The translations under genes and the position numbers were made by a program. A stretch of 64,000 nt of DNA from UBA8949 sp942493365. Lineage in GTDB: Bacteria > Bacillota > Clostridia > Saccharofermentanales > UBA5734. Location of the stretch: NCBI GenBank assembly GCA_942493365.1, contig OW818697.1:2232001-2296000 (forward strand), in the 5' to 3' direction. Below the pieces are notes generated by a model. That model had not been told where the DNA came from, did no database searches, and saw only the letters and a list, made by a program, of their open reading frames with translations. Below, in pieces: positions 1 to 7,715 of the stretch (the stretch's first letter is position 1; each line of letters starts with the position of its first letter).

Positions 1-227
1 TCAATCCTGTCGTGCGAGAAACTGTCGAGGCAAAACACGCGGTTCTTTTCGGTGAAGGCGATCGCTTTTGGGTCGAAGCTGGCGTCGACGGTATCCGTTT
101 CCTGTTGCTGTCCGGCCAACCCCTGCATGAACCCGTCGCCTGGGGCGGGCCAATCGTCATGAACACCCAAGCGGAGCTGGATCTGGCCTTTCAGGAATTG
201 AGCGATGATACATTTATTAAAGGATAA
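1..227 (+). CDS. Pirin family protein (C-terminal end, cut by window start)
   Basis: An open frame enters from the left edge and ends with TAA at 225-227; the true start lies outside the window. The visible 74 residues match the C-terminal cupin domain of pirins, with the family-typical run LHEPVAWGGPIVMNT followed by a helix and a TFIKG ending. Pirins are bicupin, usually iron-binding proteins; some act as quercetinases or redox-linked regulators, but the metal site (N-terminal cupin) is not in view, so no specific activity is claimed. The valine codon at 12 is GTG but the frame clearly extends upstream, so it is not a start. Confidence 0.85.
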   Translation, partial: NPVVRETVEAKHAVLFGEGDRFWVEAGVDGIRFLLLSGQPLHEPVAWGGPIVMNTQAELDLAFQELSDDTFIKG

Positions 228-254
228 TCTGAATTCTGTTTTTTTGATCAAATT

Positions 255-265
255 TGGATTATAAT
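255..265 (+). promoter_or_regulatory. Possible -10 element for the small membrane protein gene
   Basis: A consensus TATAAT lies at 260-265, about 35 bases before the start codon at 300. No good -35 is present at 16-18 bases spacing (a T-rich tract sits there), so this is a plausible but weak promoter call. Confidence 0.35.
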
Positions 266-299
266 GTGATTAATACAATTTAATAGTGAGGTGAAGATT

Positions 300-653
300 A
301 TGGATAAACTGAGCAAGAAAACCATTATCATTATCGCATCGGTAGTCGTTGGCGTGTTGATCATCACCATTCTCGTCATAGGCTTTGCGACCAACTGGTT
401 TGCAAACTTGCCTACTGGCGAAACGACATCGACGATCACATCATCACTGGAATCAGAAACAACCGTTCCGACGACTGAAGTACCAACGACTGCAACAGCA
501 GAGGTTACAACGGCAGCGCCACCCGAGACCACGGCGGATGGTCCAACGATCGGTACCCTCAACCCCTCCTTTTCGATCATCATACCGACCTTTTCGATCG
601 AAACCACCTTTCCGAACTTCTCAATTCCCAACTTTACCATTCATTTACCGTAA
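300..653 (+). CDS. Small membrane-anchored Thr/Pro-rich protein, unknown function
   Basis: 117 residues starting at ATG 300, chosen because GAGGTG at 288-293 is a well placed ribosome site; a GTG nine bases upstream is in frame but would overlap that site. Residues 8-33 form one strong transmembrane helix after a short Lys-rich N terminus. The remainder is a low-complexity Thr/Ser/Glu/Pro linker followed by a hydrophobic tail with repeated (S/T)F(S/T)I and NFxIPNF patterns. This architecture suggests a cell-surface or cell-wall-spanning anchor with an exposed tail, but no domain family is recognised. It stands alone between the pirin gene and a decayed gene. Confidence 0.6.
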   Translation: MDKLSKKTIIIIASVVVGVLIITILVIGFATNWFANLPTGETTSTITSSLESETTVPTTEVPTTATAEVTTAAPPETTADGPTIGTLNPSFSIIIPTFSIETTFPNFSIPNFTIHLP

Positions 654-673
654 CACTGAACCGATAATCTGTG

Positions 674-826
674 TCAGCTGATCTTGGGTGGTTCTGCTTG
701 GCTTCGGGTCAGCGGCGCCGCCCAGGTCTTTTCGGTCTCGTCGAGCAGAAAGTCGACCATCGGCTGCACATGCTCGTCCGCATCGTATTGTTCGAGCGCA
801 TGATAAAAGTGATCGCATATTAACCT
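674..826 (-). pseudogene. Remnant of a Fic-like gene (C-terminal about 48 codons)
   Basis: On the minus strand an open stretch ends with TGA (674-676) and reads ...CDHFYHALEQYDADEHVQP followed by MVDFLLDETEKTW. This resembles the C-terminal tail of Fic-domain proteins, which often end in a helix pair closing with EQTxKTW. No start codon or Fic HPFxxGNG motif lies upstream; the frame runs straight into the pfl promoter. Codon use looks like that of the host. It is best read as the 3' end of a gene whose front was lost, perhaps when the pfl promoter region was joined here. The family assignment is from memory of the tail only. Confidence 0.4.
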
Positions 827-834
827 ACACCTGA

Positions 835-862
835 TTGACAAAGCTACAGTTTAGGCTATACT
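835..862 (+). promoter_or_regulatory. Sigma-A type promoter of pflBA
   Basis: TTGACA at 835-840 and TATACT at 857-862 with a 16-base spacer. Transcription would start near 869, directly before the 5' strand of the riboswitch P1 stem. Confidence 0.8.
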
Positions 863-870
863 AAAAATAG

Positions 871-942
871 CTTCGGAACTGGCGGATTCGTGGGTTAAAC
901 CACATGGGACCGGAGCAGTACGTTTTGTCGACCGCCTGGGCA
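871..942 (+). promoter_or_regulatory. ZTP (pfl-motif) riboswitch aptamer
   Basis: The conserved elements of the ZTP/ZMP aptamer are all present. P1 pairs CTTCGG (871-876) with CCGGAG (910-915, one U-G pair). The junction has the ACTGGCG motif (878-884). P2 is a GTGG/CCAC hairpin, followed by GGGA. After a short linker comes the hallmark CCGCCTGGGCA at 932-942. GGCGG (881-885) can pair with CCGCC (932-936) as the family pseudoknot. The ligand ZTP/ZMP (AICAR phosphates) accumulates when 10-formyl-tetrahydrofolate is scarce; the riboswitch is known to control formate and one-carbon genes, and here it precedes pyruvate formate-lyase, the gene that gave the motif its name. Confidence 0.93.
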
Positions 943-968
943 GCTATAATTGGCTGGCCGGGTTTTTT
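935..968 (+). terminator. Riboswitch-controlled intrinsic terminator
   Basis: CCTGG-G-CAGC (935-944) pairs with GCTG-G-CCGGG (953-962), one G-G mismatch and one U-G pair, followed by six T at 963-968. The 5' arm uses bases 935-942, which the aptamer needs for its pseudoknot and conserved 3' segment, so ligand binding and termination exclude each other. Predicted logic: ZTP present, terminator blocked, pflBA on. Confidence 0.88.
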
Positions 969-997
969 ATTCCCCGGCTATCATACGGGAGGTTTCT

Positions 998-3181
998 ATG
1001 ACTGAACAGGTCCGCGATTTCATCCAAAAAAACTATCGACCTTACACCGGCGACGCGTCGTTTTTGGCGGCGCCGACCGCGCGCACCGTCGCGCTCAACG
1101 AAAAATTCGAAGCACTCAAAAAGATCGAGCTGGCCATGGGTGGCGTGCTGGACATCGATACCACCGCCGTCTCTTCCCTGCTCAGCTACCCGGCGGGCTA
1201 CCTCGATCGCGAGCACGAAATCATCGTCGGCTTGCAGACCGGCCGGCCCTTGAAGCGCAGCGTCAATCCCTTCGGCGGCATTCGCATGGCCGAAAAGGCC
1301 TGTCAGGACTACGGCTTCGAACTGGCCGAGACGGTGCGCGAACACTTCCGCTATCGCACAACACACAACGACGGCGTTTTTCGCGTTTACACGCCGGAGA
1401 TGCGCGCCGCCAAAAGCAGCGGCGTCATCACCGGCTTGCCCGACGCCTATGGTCGCGGCCGTCTGGTCGGCGACTACCGGCGGGTGGCGCTGTTCGGTGT
1501 CGATCAATTGATCGCATTCAAGCAAATCGATCTGGACGAACTGGGTCGCCAAAATATGGATGAGGAAAACATTCGCCTGTCGGAAGAGGTTTACCGGCAG
1601 ATTGACTTTCTGGAAAAACTCAAAGCGATGGCCAAGCTCTACGGCCACGACATCGCCGCCCCGGCGCAAAATGCGCGCGAGGCCGTGCAGTGGGTGTACT
1701 TCGCCTATCTGGCCGCGATCAAGGAACAGAACGGTGCCGCCATGTCGCTAGGGCGGGTCAGCACCTTCCTCGACATCTATTTCGAGCGTGATCTGGCCGC
1801 TGGACTGCTCGATGAAAGCGGCGCGCAGGAGATCATCGACGACTTCGTCCTCAAGCTGCGCATGGCGCGCCAGCTGCGCACCGCCGAGTACAACGAACTG
1901 TTCGCCGGTGATCCGCTGTGGGTGACCGAGGCGGTCGGCGGCATGGGCGAGGACGGGCGCACGCTGGTCACGCGCACGTCCTACCGCATGCTGCACACCC
2001 TGCGCACACTCGGCCCAGCGCCCGAGCCCAACCTGACCGTCCTGTGGTCGGACAAGCTGCCTGAGCCCTTCCAGCGTTACTGCGCGCAGCTGTCAATCGA
2101 GACCGATTCGCTGCAGTACGAAAACGACGACCTGATGCGCCCCCGTTACGGCGACGACTACGCCATCGCCTGCTGCGTCTCAGCCGGGCGCATCGGCAAG
2201 GACATGCAATTTTTCGGCGCGCGCTGCAACATCGTCAAAGTGCTGCTGATGGCCCTCAATGGCGGTCGCGACGAGGTCAAGGGCGACCAGATCGGCCCGG
2301 TCAGCGAGCCAGTCGGCGACGGCCCGCTCGATTACGACGACGTCATGCGCCGCTTCACGACCTACCAGGCCTGGATGTGCCGCCTGTACGTCAACACCAT
2401 GAATGTCATCCACGCCATGCACGACAAATACGCCTACGAGAAAATCCAGATGGCCCTGCACGACACCCACGTCAACCGCGTCATGTCCTTTGGCATGGCC
2501 GGCCTGTCGGTGGCGGCTGACTCGCTTTCAGCCATCCGCTATGCCAAGGTCACGCCCATCCGCGACGCCCGCGGCCTGATCAGCGACTTCACGGTCGAGG
2601 GCGACTTCCCCTGCTACGGCAACGACGACGACCGCGTCGATTCGATTGCCAGCGCGTTGTGCACCAACTTCTACGATGAATTGTGCAAGACGCCCTGCTA
2701 CCGCGGTGCCAAGCACACGCTGTCCATCCTGACCATCACCTCCAACGTCGTCTACGGCAAAAAAACCGGTGCCACCCCCGACGGTCGCGCGCTGGGCGAA
2801 CCCTTTGCGCCGGGCGCCAACCCGATGCACGGCCGCGAGCAATCGGGCGCGCTGGCCTCGCTCAACTCGGTGGCCAAGATCCCCTACGACTGCTGCCGCG
2901 ACGGTATTTCCTGCACCATGACCCTGACCCCCGACAGCCTCGGGACAACGGCCGACCGCGTCACCAACCTAACCGCTATCCTGCGCGGTTTCTTCGCGCA
3001 AAACGCGCATCACCTCAACGTCAACGTTTTGGATCGCAAGCAGCTTGAGGACGCCATGGCCAACCCCGGCAAATACCCCAACCTGACCATCCGCGTCTCG
3101 GGTTACGCCGTGCATTTCGACCAGCTGAGTCCCGAACAGCAGCGCGAAATCATCCGCCGCACCTTCCATGAACAGCTCTGA
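998..3181 (+). CDS. pflB: Formate C-acetyltransferase (pyruvate formate-lyase)
   Basis: 727 residues from ATG 998, preceded by GGGAGG at 987-992. The enzyme cleaves pyruvate with CoA into acetyl-CoA and formate by glycyl-radical chemistry in the anaerobic cytoplasm. The catalytic Cys pair is C392-C393 in the segment AIACCVS, and the radical Gly is G702 in RVSGYAVHF, 25 residues from the end as in the family. Length is close to the usual 740-760. The surroundings of the Cys pair (SAGRIGKDMQFFGAR) differ slightly from the common SPMxxG form. The activase gene follows with a 14-base overlap. The riboswitch upstream ties its expression to one-carbon starvation, so formate supply for 10-formyl-THF is a likely role besides fermentation. 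Confidence 0.96.
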   Translation: MTEQVRDFIQKNYRPYTGDASFLAAPTARTVALNEKFEALKKIELAMGGVLDIDTTAVSSLLSYPAGYLDREHEIIVGLQTGRPLKRSVNPFGGIRMAEKACQDYGFELAETVREHFRYRTTHNDGVFRVYTPEMRAAKSSGVITGLPDAYGRGRLVGDYRRVALFGVDQLIAFKQIDLDELGRQNMDEENIRLSEEVYRQIDFLEKLKAMAKLYGHDIAAPAQNAREAVQWVYFAYLAAIKEQNGAAMSLGRVSTFLDIYFERDLAAGLLDESGAQEIIDDFVLKLRMARQLRTAEYNELFAGDPLWVTEAVGGMGEDGRTLVTRTSYRMLHTLRTLGPAPEPNLTVLWSDKLPEPFQRYCAQLSIETDSLQYENDDLMRPRYGDDYAIACCVSAGRIGKDMQFFGARCNIVKVLLMALNGGRDEVKGDQIGPVSEPVGDGPLDYDDVMRRFTTYQAWMCRLYVNTMNVIHAMHDKYAYEKIQMALHDTHVNRVMSFGMAGLSVAADSLSAIRYAKVTPIRDARGLISDFTVEGDFPCYGNDDDRVDSIASALCTNFYDELCKTPCYRGAKHTLSILTITSNVVYGKKTGATPDGRALGEPFAPGANPMHGREQSGALASLNSVAKIPYDCCRDGISCTMTLTPDSLGTTADRVTNLTAILRGFFAQNAHHLNVNVLDRKQLEDAMANPGKYPNLTIRVSGYAVHFDQLSPEQQREIIRRTFHEQL

Positions 3182-3905
3182 GCTGACCGGTCGCATTCAT
3201 TCGCTCGAGACGCTGGGCGCGGCTGACGGGCCGGGCCTGCGCCTGATCATCTTCATGCAGGGCTGTCCGCTGGCCTGCCGCTTTTGCCACAACCCCGACA
3301 CCTGGGCGACCAACGGCGGCAGCGTCATGAGCGTTGCCGAGCTGGTGCGCAAAGCGCAGCGTTACCAGCCCTACTTCGGCGCGGACGGCGGCGTCACCCT
3401 GTCGGGCGGCGAACCGCTGGCTCAGCCGACCTTCACAGCGGCCCTACTGCGCGCGCTCAAAGCTGCCGGGCTGAAGACGGCACTGGACACGTCGGGTTAT
3501 TGGTTGGGCGATGATGCAGCACGGCAGGAAATCCTGGCGAATACCGACCTGGTGCTGCTGGATGTCAAAAGTCCGGATCCAGAGAAATTTAAGTGGTTGA
3601 CCGGACGACCGATTGAGCCGTTGTTGGAATTTATCGCCGCGTGCGAACGAGCCGGCACGCCGGTCTGGATCCGTCAGGTCATTGTACCGGGTTTTAATGA
3701 CACCGAAGCGGATGTGCGGGCGCTAATCAAATTTCAAAAACAATGGCCGCAACTTCAAGTTGCGCGTATTCAACTGTTGGGTTACCACACGCTGGGGTCA
3801 GACAAATGGCGGCAACTCGGCCGCGTCTATCCGTTGGCTGGCACGCCGGCGATGGATGCGGCGGAGTTGGAGAAATTGCAGGCAGTGGTTGATGAATTGA
3901 TTTGA
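3168..3905 (+). CDS. pflA: Pyruvate formate-lyase activating enzyme (radical SAM)
   Basis: 245 residues; the start ATG lies inside the end of pflB (14-base overlap), so translation is probably coupled. The radical-SAM cluster motif is C33-x3-C37-x2-C40 (CPLACRFC), followed by HNPDTW and the SAM-binding GGVTLSGGEP segment. It uses S-adenosylmethionine and a [4Fe-4S] cluster to form the glycyl radical on PflB. Length and motif order are normal for PflA, without the extra ferredoxin insert found in other glycyl-radical activases, which supports PflB as its partner. Confidence 0.96.
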   Translation: MNSSELTGRIHSLETLGAADGPGLRLIIFMQGCPLACRFCHNPDTWATNGGSVMSVAELVRKAQRYQPYFGADGGVTLSGGEPLAQPTFTAALLRALKAAGLKTALDTSGYWLGDDAARQEILANTDLVLLDVKSPDPEKFKWLTGRPIEPLLEFIAACERAGTPVWIRQVIVPGFNDTEADVRALIKFQKQWPQLQVARIQLLGYHTLGSDKWRQLGRVYPLAGTPAMDAAELEKLQAVVDELI

Positions 3906-3948
3906 CTATACAAAATCCAAAGGGATCCAACCTCACTTTTGTAGTCAA
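3902..3948. terminator. AT-rich inverted repeat between convergent genes
   Basis: TTGACTATACAAAA (3902-3915) and TTTTGTAGTCAA (3937-3948) form a 12-pair stem with a two-base bulge. It overlaps the pflA stop and the end of the facing gene. There is no long T tract beyond the stem, so it may end or protect transcripts in both directions rather than be a classical terminator. Confidence 0.5.
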
Positions 3949-4406
3949 AGGGCCTCAAACTCTATATTATTGTCGTTTGTTTCAGTGATAAATTCAATGT
4001 CGCTATAATTCCACTCTTGAGCTGTTGTTGAAAATTGTGCCGCCACGTCAGCATGTTTGGTATAAATCTCAACAAAAATCGCATCAATGCAGATCAATAC
4101 CAAGTCGAAGTCACTGTTTGCCAAGTCGCCGAAATTATGAATTTGACTGTAATCTAAGTTACTTTTTCTTGATACCATGATTTTCGCAAAGTATGGAAGA
4201 TAGTGATCGCTCGAATTGACTGTGTCAAGAAAATCTTTTCCAGAATAAATCGTTATATCAAACAGATCCTCTGGGCCTGTTTTATAGATTTCACTCTCAG
4301 GTCCTGATACATATACAAAGTACCTTTCAATTTGAAAGCGCTGGAAGATCTCGGCAAAAAAATTGCCATATTGATTAGGAATTTGAAATCGCACGCCTCT
4401 GATCAT
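3945..4406 (-). CDS. DUF2691-like protein, unknown function
   Basis: 153 residues. The N terminus MIRGVRFQIPNQYGNFF followed by an aromatic strand and a glycine resembles DUF2691 proteins known from Bacillus and relatives, whose role is undetermined. No signal peptide or membrane span is seen; it is acidic and should be cytoplasmic. The base composition is clearly AT-richer than the pfl or ara genes, as for its neighbours to 7.2 kb, pointing to an accessory block. It faces pflA tail to tail. The family call is from recollection of the N-terminal pattern. Confidence 0.55.
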   Translation of the reverse strand: MIRGVRFQIPNQYGNFFAEIFQRFQIERYFVYVSGPESEIYKTGPEDLFDITIYSGKDFLDTVNSSDHYLPYFAKIMVSRKSNLDYSQIHNFGDLANSDFDLVLICIDAIFVEIYTKHADVAAQFSTTAQEWNYSDIEFITETNDNNIEFEAL

Positions 4407-4539
4407 ACATGTCCTTTCTGCTCGATCTTGAAATAATCAATCGGCATATCAATAAGGAAAATAATATCTCTGGCTAATAATTTGGATACAAGTTTTCGAG
4501 AGGAAAAAGCACTGCATTTCCGGTTGAAGGTCAACATTG
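4407..4539. other. Gap without a supported gene
   Basis: 133 AT-rich bases between two leftward genes. Reading frames here lack ribosome sites and overlap the neighbours. I see no repeat, RNA gene or convincing promoter. Confidence 0.4.
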
Positions 4540-5169
4540 CTATATTGATGCCCCCTGACTACAGGATTCAACGATTTTATTCCTAGCCTTGACAAACAAA
4601 TCTCGGACCGACTCGATTTCGTCAACATCAAAAAAAGTAAAATTTCGCGAGCGATCGTAAAGGAATGGAATGCTCAGGACGAGTGGCGCAATCGAACGGG
4701 TTACACCATTCAATTTGTTAAAATACAAATTTCCTGTTCCGCTTTTGGATGTTCTAATTTCAAAATATTCTATCTTGACGAACGCCAAATGTTTTATTTT
4801 GTTGCGTCGGTTCGTCCGAATGACAATCACCCGGCAATTTGTGATCGCATAGTGTGTTTTTGCTTTGATGTAAGTCTTGATGATTAGCCGGGGCAACAAC
4901 AGATAGAAGCTGATTGCGATGACCGGTATGACCATCATGATTGAGATATAAAATAATTTTGAACCTGGTCCAGACACATTCAATGCAAAATTTATATTAT
5001 CAAGTGCCATAGATAAATAGAACAGTCCAAACAAAGTCTGGTATAGACCGAGCGGTATCAGTACCAGATCCGTCCTGTCGAAAACCTTCGACAATCTGGG
5101 TTTTCCGGTCCATAAAACCTGCTCATCGGGTTCAAGATTTTCGTTTAATAAACTTTCGAATTGTTTCAT
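4540..5169 (-). CDS. Membrane protein with PH-like (bPH) domain
   Basis: 209 residues. The start ENLEPDEQVLWTGKP is the pattern that opens many bacterial membrane PH-domain proteins (YdbS/bPH_2 type). Two membrane segments follow, about residues 33-55 and 72-95, then a YAITNCRVIVIRTN strand typical of the bPH fold, and a beta-rich C-terminal half. Function in this family is mostly unknown; roles in membrane-stress or surface-protein systems have been suggested for relatives. It ends 13 bases before the ATPase gene in the direction of transcription, so the two probably share the promoter at 6406-6434. Confidence 0.6.
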   Translation of the reverse strand: MKQFESLLNENLEPDEQVLWTGKPRLSKVFDRTDLVLIPLGLYQTLFGLFYLSMALDNINFALNVSGPGSKLFYISIMMVIPVIAISFYLLLPRLIIKTYIKAKTHYAITNCRVIVIRTNRRNKIKHLAFVKIEYFEIRTSKSGTGNLYFNKLNGVTRSIAPLVLSIPFLYDRSRNFTFFDVDEIESVRDLFVKARNKIVESCSQGASI

Positions 5170-5182
5170 CGCCAGGTCCCTT

Positions 5183-6382
5183 TCACGTCTTCATTAGCCA
5201 ATCCAGTGCATTGAGCTGCTTGATGCCATTATGGTTTGTCAGAGGCGTGTGATCCAGGGTCAGCAGGTATTTGGGGTTGTGGTCCTTGATGGCTGCGAGC
5301 GGCGCCAGCTCGCGTTGTAGGGTTTTGCCGTCCGGATCGAAGACGGTGTAGGCGACCTGGTAGTATTCTTCGCCCTCGTCACCGATCGCGATAAAGTCAA
5401 CTTCGGCGGTGCCGACCTTGCCGATGTAGATTTCATAACCGCGACGCAAAAGTTCGAGGTAAACGATGTTTTCCAAGATGTGCCCATAATCGGCCTTTTT
5501 AGTGCCCAATAGAGCGTAACGGAGGCCGATATCGGCGGCGTAATATTTGTCGCCGGTTTTCAGGTATTGTTTGCCTTTGATATCAAAGCGACTGATTTTG
5601 TACAGGACAAAGCTGTCGGTCAGGGCTGTCAGATAACTTTCAACGGTGTGTACCGATATTTTCCGCCCGACCGAGGTCATGGTGTCAGCGATGCTTTTGG
5701 TCGAGCAGGTGTTGCCGATATTGTCGAACATAAAACGCACAACACTTTGCAGCATGGCCACGTCGGGAAATCGCTTGCGGGCCACAATGTCTTTGAGCAC
5801 GATGGTGTCGAAGATACTTTGCAGATATTGCCGCCGATCTTTGGGTCTGGTCAGCTCCAGTGCATAAGGGAACGAACTGTTCACCGTGTAATCCGTATAA
5901 AGCTGGTCTAGATTGGCATTTTGCGGAAAGGTCGAGACATACTCTTTAAACGAAAGCGGCAGCATTTTGATTTCAATGTAGCGGCCGGAAAGCAGCGTGG
6001 CTAGCTCACCACTGAGCAAATGCGCATTTGAGCCGGTGATGTACACGTCGCAGTTTTTCTTGATAAACAAGCTGTCAACGGCTTTCTGAAACCCCTCGAC
6101 TCGCTGGACTTCGTCGAGAAAAATGTACATCTTCTGGTTCGGTATCATCTTATACAAGACAAAGCTGTAAAGTTCATGACTTGTTTCGAGATCAGCATAT
6201 TCGCCGTCTTCCAGGTTGATCGAGATAATTTGTTTGCTTGATACACCGTCTGCTTTCAGATAATCCTGAAACTGTTCAAACAGTGTCGACTTGCCGCAAC
6301 GCCGAATGCCCGTCACGACCTTGATCAGCTGTTTGTCGCGAAAATTGATCAAAGCATCGAGATAGTCCTGTCGTGCAATCAT
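5183..6382 (-). CDS. AAA ATPase with DUF4143 domain
   Basis: 399 residues. The Walker A motif is GIRRCGKST near residues 26-34; Walker B is IFLDEVQR near residue 90; a sensor-like ITGSNAHLLSGELATLLSGR segment follows. The C-terminal half is DUF4143, with a winged-helix part and a PD-(D/E)XK-like end (AEVDFIAI). Proteins of this type are common, patchily distributed and often horizontally moved; their role is not settled. The ribosome site GGAGG sits before ATG 6382. It leads a two-gene unit with the PH-like membrane protein. Confidence 0.88.
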   Translation of the reverse strand: MIARQDYLDALINFRDKQLIKVVTGIRRCGKSTLFEQFQDYLKADGVSSKQIISINLEDGEYADLETSHELYSFVLYKMIPNQKMYIFLDEVQRVEGFQKAVDSLFIKKNCDVYITGSNAHLLSGELATLLSGRYIEIKMLPLSFKEYVSTFPQNANLDQLYTDYTVNSSFPYALELTRPKDRRQYLQSIFDTIVLKDIVARKRFPDVAMLQSVVRFMFDNIGNTCSTKSIADTMTSVGRKISVHTVESYLTALTDSFVLYKISRFDIKGKQYLKTGDKYYAADIGLRYALLGTKKADYGHILENIVYLELLRRGYEIYIGKVGTAEVDFIAIGDEGEEYYQVAYTVFDPDGKTLQRELAPLAAIKDHNPKYLLTLDHTPLTNHNGIKQLNALDWLMKT

Positions 6383-6405
6383 AATATCGCCTCCGATTTG
6401 GCTCT

Positions 6406-6434
6406 ATTGTACCAAATGATGGCGATCTTGACAA
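6406..6434 (-). promoter_or_regulatory. Promoter of the AAA ATPase / PH-like gene pair
   Basis: Reading leftward, TTGTCA (6434-6429) and TACAAT (6411-6406) are separated by 17 bases, some 25 bases before the start codon. Confidence 0.7.
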
Positions 6435-6476
6435 GTTCTTGCAGAACTTCTGCAATGTTTATGTTTCATGACAAGT

Positions 6477-7184
6477 CTATTGTTCTGTTTTGCAAATTGT
6501 AATGCCATGATTTCGCAGCACCTCTTTGTTATTTCTATAGTTATATTCTATTTCGTCATTGATCGTGCTCATTACTATTGGGTCGCTATTTATAATCGCG
6601 TTCATTTTTTTATGCAATTCATTGATCATATTTTCTTCATAAGTACCAAACCCATAGTCGTAACTTAATTCATCGTTCTTATTGCTTTGTTTTGCCATTT
6701 CTAATGCTTTATTGAGAAAACACTCCTTTTTGACTAAACACTGGTAGGCTTTATCGAATTCTCTCATCCTGAAATACAAATTAAACATATTTACCGAATT
6801 GAAGTATTCCATTTTTGTATATAGATCTAGCATTTCTGAAAGCGAAGTGGTTTTTACAAACATCGGAATAACTTGATCGATAAAGACTCTTCTAAGAGCA
6901 AGGATGGTTTTCGAAGGATCATGGATTTCGAAAACCTGATGAGTGAGATCAAACATTCTAAATCTTCCTTCTTTCAATGCACCCGAATCGATATTTTCAT
7001 AAACCGAAAATAGGCCAATGTTTAGATCAATGTGCATTGGACTCATTCTAAATGGAAATACCGTTTGTATGATCTGGTTATTGATCACCCGGATATACAA
7101 CGAGCCTTTTCTGATAAAATTGTATTCTACTTTTAAAAAATCGAATGTCTTTTGAAATAGAGCATTATCAATTCCGTTTTTCAT
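6477..7184 (-). CDS. Hypothetical protein, unknown function
   Basis: 235 residues with AGGAG placed correctly before ATG 7184. There is no signal peptide or membrane span. The N-terminal third is beta-rich (FRKGSLYIRVINNQIIQTVFPFRM), the middle and end are helical with many Lys, Glu and Asn residues. The layout (short beta domain of about 130 residues, then helices) recalls DUF4304-type proteins, but I cannot confirm that. The gene is AT-rich like 3945-5169 and unlike the glycosylase next to it, which suggests acquisition with the accessory block. Confidence 0.5.
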   Translation of the reverse strand: MKNGIDNALFQKTFDFLKVEYNFIRKGSLYIRVINNQIIQTVFPFRMSPMHIDLNIGLFSVYENIDSGALKEGRFRMFDLTHQVFEIHDPSKTILALRRVFIDQVIPMFVKTTSLSEMLDLYTKMEYFNSVNMFNLYFRMREFDKAYQCLVKKECFLNKALEMAKQSNKNDELSYDYGFGTYEENMINELHKKMNAIINSDPIVMSTINDEIEYNYRNNKEVLRNHGITICKTEQ

Positions 7185-7211
7185 TTTACGCTCCTATTAT
7201 CGAATATCGAT

Positions 7212-7715
7212 TTATCTGTTTACTTCTTCCCGCACAACCCGCCACGCCTCACACAAGCGCTCCAACGAAAACGAAGCATTGGCCGGACTGGTCGAGGGCA
7301 GCGCGATGCACGGCAGCCCCGTTTTTGGCTGACAATGGTCGCGATAAAGTTTGGCCGCCGTTTGGCCGTTGGCAAAGACGCGGTTGATTTTGCTTTGGCG
7401 CAAAATGGTCGTCAGGTCGTTGGCAACCGGCTGCTGAATGGTGCTGTCCGACGATCCCGAAATTTCGCCCTGGGCCAGCACGTCCCACAGAGCGATGCGA
7501 TGCGCCAGCAGGAAGGCACGACGCCCGTCGATGTCAGCCGGCACCGCTTCGTCGAATAGCCGACCTAGCACCGCCCAAAAGCGATTTTGCGGATTGCCGT
7601 AATAAAAGCCCTGCTGTCGCGATAAAACCGACGGCAACGAGCCGAGGATCAGGACCCGGCTGTCCGGGGCCCAAACCGGCTCAAAGGGATGCCGGACGAG
7701 CTCTGGTTTTGTCAT
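7212..7715 (-). CDS. Hypoxanthine / uracil-mismatch DNA glycosylase (UDG family 6 type)
   Basis: 167 residues. The motifs are those of DNA-deoxyinosine glycosylases of the UDG superfamily: VLILGSLPSVLS (active-site loop), YYGNPQNRFWAVLG, and LPSTSPANAS near the C terminus. The enzyme removes deaminated bases, mainly hypoxanthine, to start base-excision repair. Length fits the family. Its 5' end overlaps the preceding membrane-protein gene by 35 bases, so translation may be coupled although the functions are unrelated. Confidence 0.9.
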   Translation of the reverse strand: MTKPELVRHPFEPVWAPDSRVLILGSLPSVLSRQQGFYYGNPQNRFWAVLGRLFDEAVPADIDGRRAFLLAHRIALWDVLAQGEISGSSDSTIQQPVANDLTTILRQSKINRVFANGQTAAKLYRDHCQPKTGLPCIALPSTSPANASFSLERLCEAWRVVREEVNR

